Source: Microbacteriaceae bacterium
GTDB taxonomy: Bacteria; Actinomycetota; Actinomycetes; Actinomycetales; Microbacteriaceae
NCBI GenBank assembly: GCA_025463615.1
Contig: JAODAU010000034.1
Coordinates: 1 to 7,012, forward strand
Direction: 5' to 3'
Length of the DNA stretch: 7,012 nt
The notes under the pieces were generated by a model, which made no database searches, had not been told where the DNA came from, and worked only from the letters and a program-made list of their open reading frames with translations. The position numbers were made by a program, and so were the translations under genes. Positions 5,543-7,012 of this stretch are shown here, piece after piece. Positions within the stretch are counted from its first letter, which is position 1. Every line of letters begins with the position of its first letter.

Positions 5543-7012
<1,470 letters not shown>

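Overview
The window comes from a high-GC actinobacterium. GTG starts, 4-bp stop/start overlaps, a probably leaderless promoter, and rare Asp GAT codons found mostly in the context GGATG all fit this. The overall look suggests a Microbacteriaceae-like organism, but that placement is an impression from gene content and codon style, not the result of a search. No mobile-element gene, CRISPR array, tRNA or rRNA was seen.

Positions 1-3322 (+ strand) hold the 3' end of a potassium-uptake kdp operon: the tail of kdpC, then the sensor kinase kdpD and the response regulator kdpE. All three overlap end to start (7 bp, then 4 bp), so they are probably co-transcribed and translationally coupled. KdpD/KdpE would control the Kdp P-type ATPase whose subunits lie mostly off the left edge. 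After an 80-bp gap comes a small two-helix membrane protein of unknown function (3406-3918). Its stop codon shares a CTAG with the stop of the converging gene.

Positions 3915-5276 (- strand) hold a two-gene unit: a PadR-family repressor and, overlapping it by 4 bp, a six-helix membrane protein whose N-terminal helical region resembles the HAAS/permease-prefix adaptors often paired with PadR regulators. The padR promoter (TTGACG-N18-TATCGT) has a 25-bp near-perfect palindrome across its spacer. The -10 box lies 7 nt before the ATG, which suggests an autoregulated, leaderless transcript.

Positions 5331-5542 form a compact cluster of non-coding repeats. There is a perfect 28-bp inverted repeat with a nested hairpin in its loop, a second imperfect hairpin, a 20-bp direct repeat flanking the large hairpin, and a short perfect hairpin just after the stop of the last gene. 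This is the least explained part of the window.

Positions 5534-7012 (- strand) are the C-terminal 492 residues of a UvrA-like twin-cassette ABC ATPase whose start lies beyond the right edge. The window is mostly ordinary chromosome. The points most worth a second look are the repeat cluster, the padR operator-promoter, and an Arg at the H+4 position of KdpD's phosphorylation motif.
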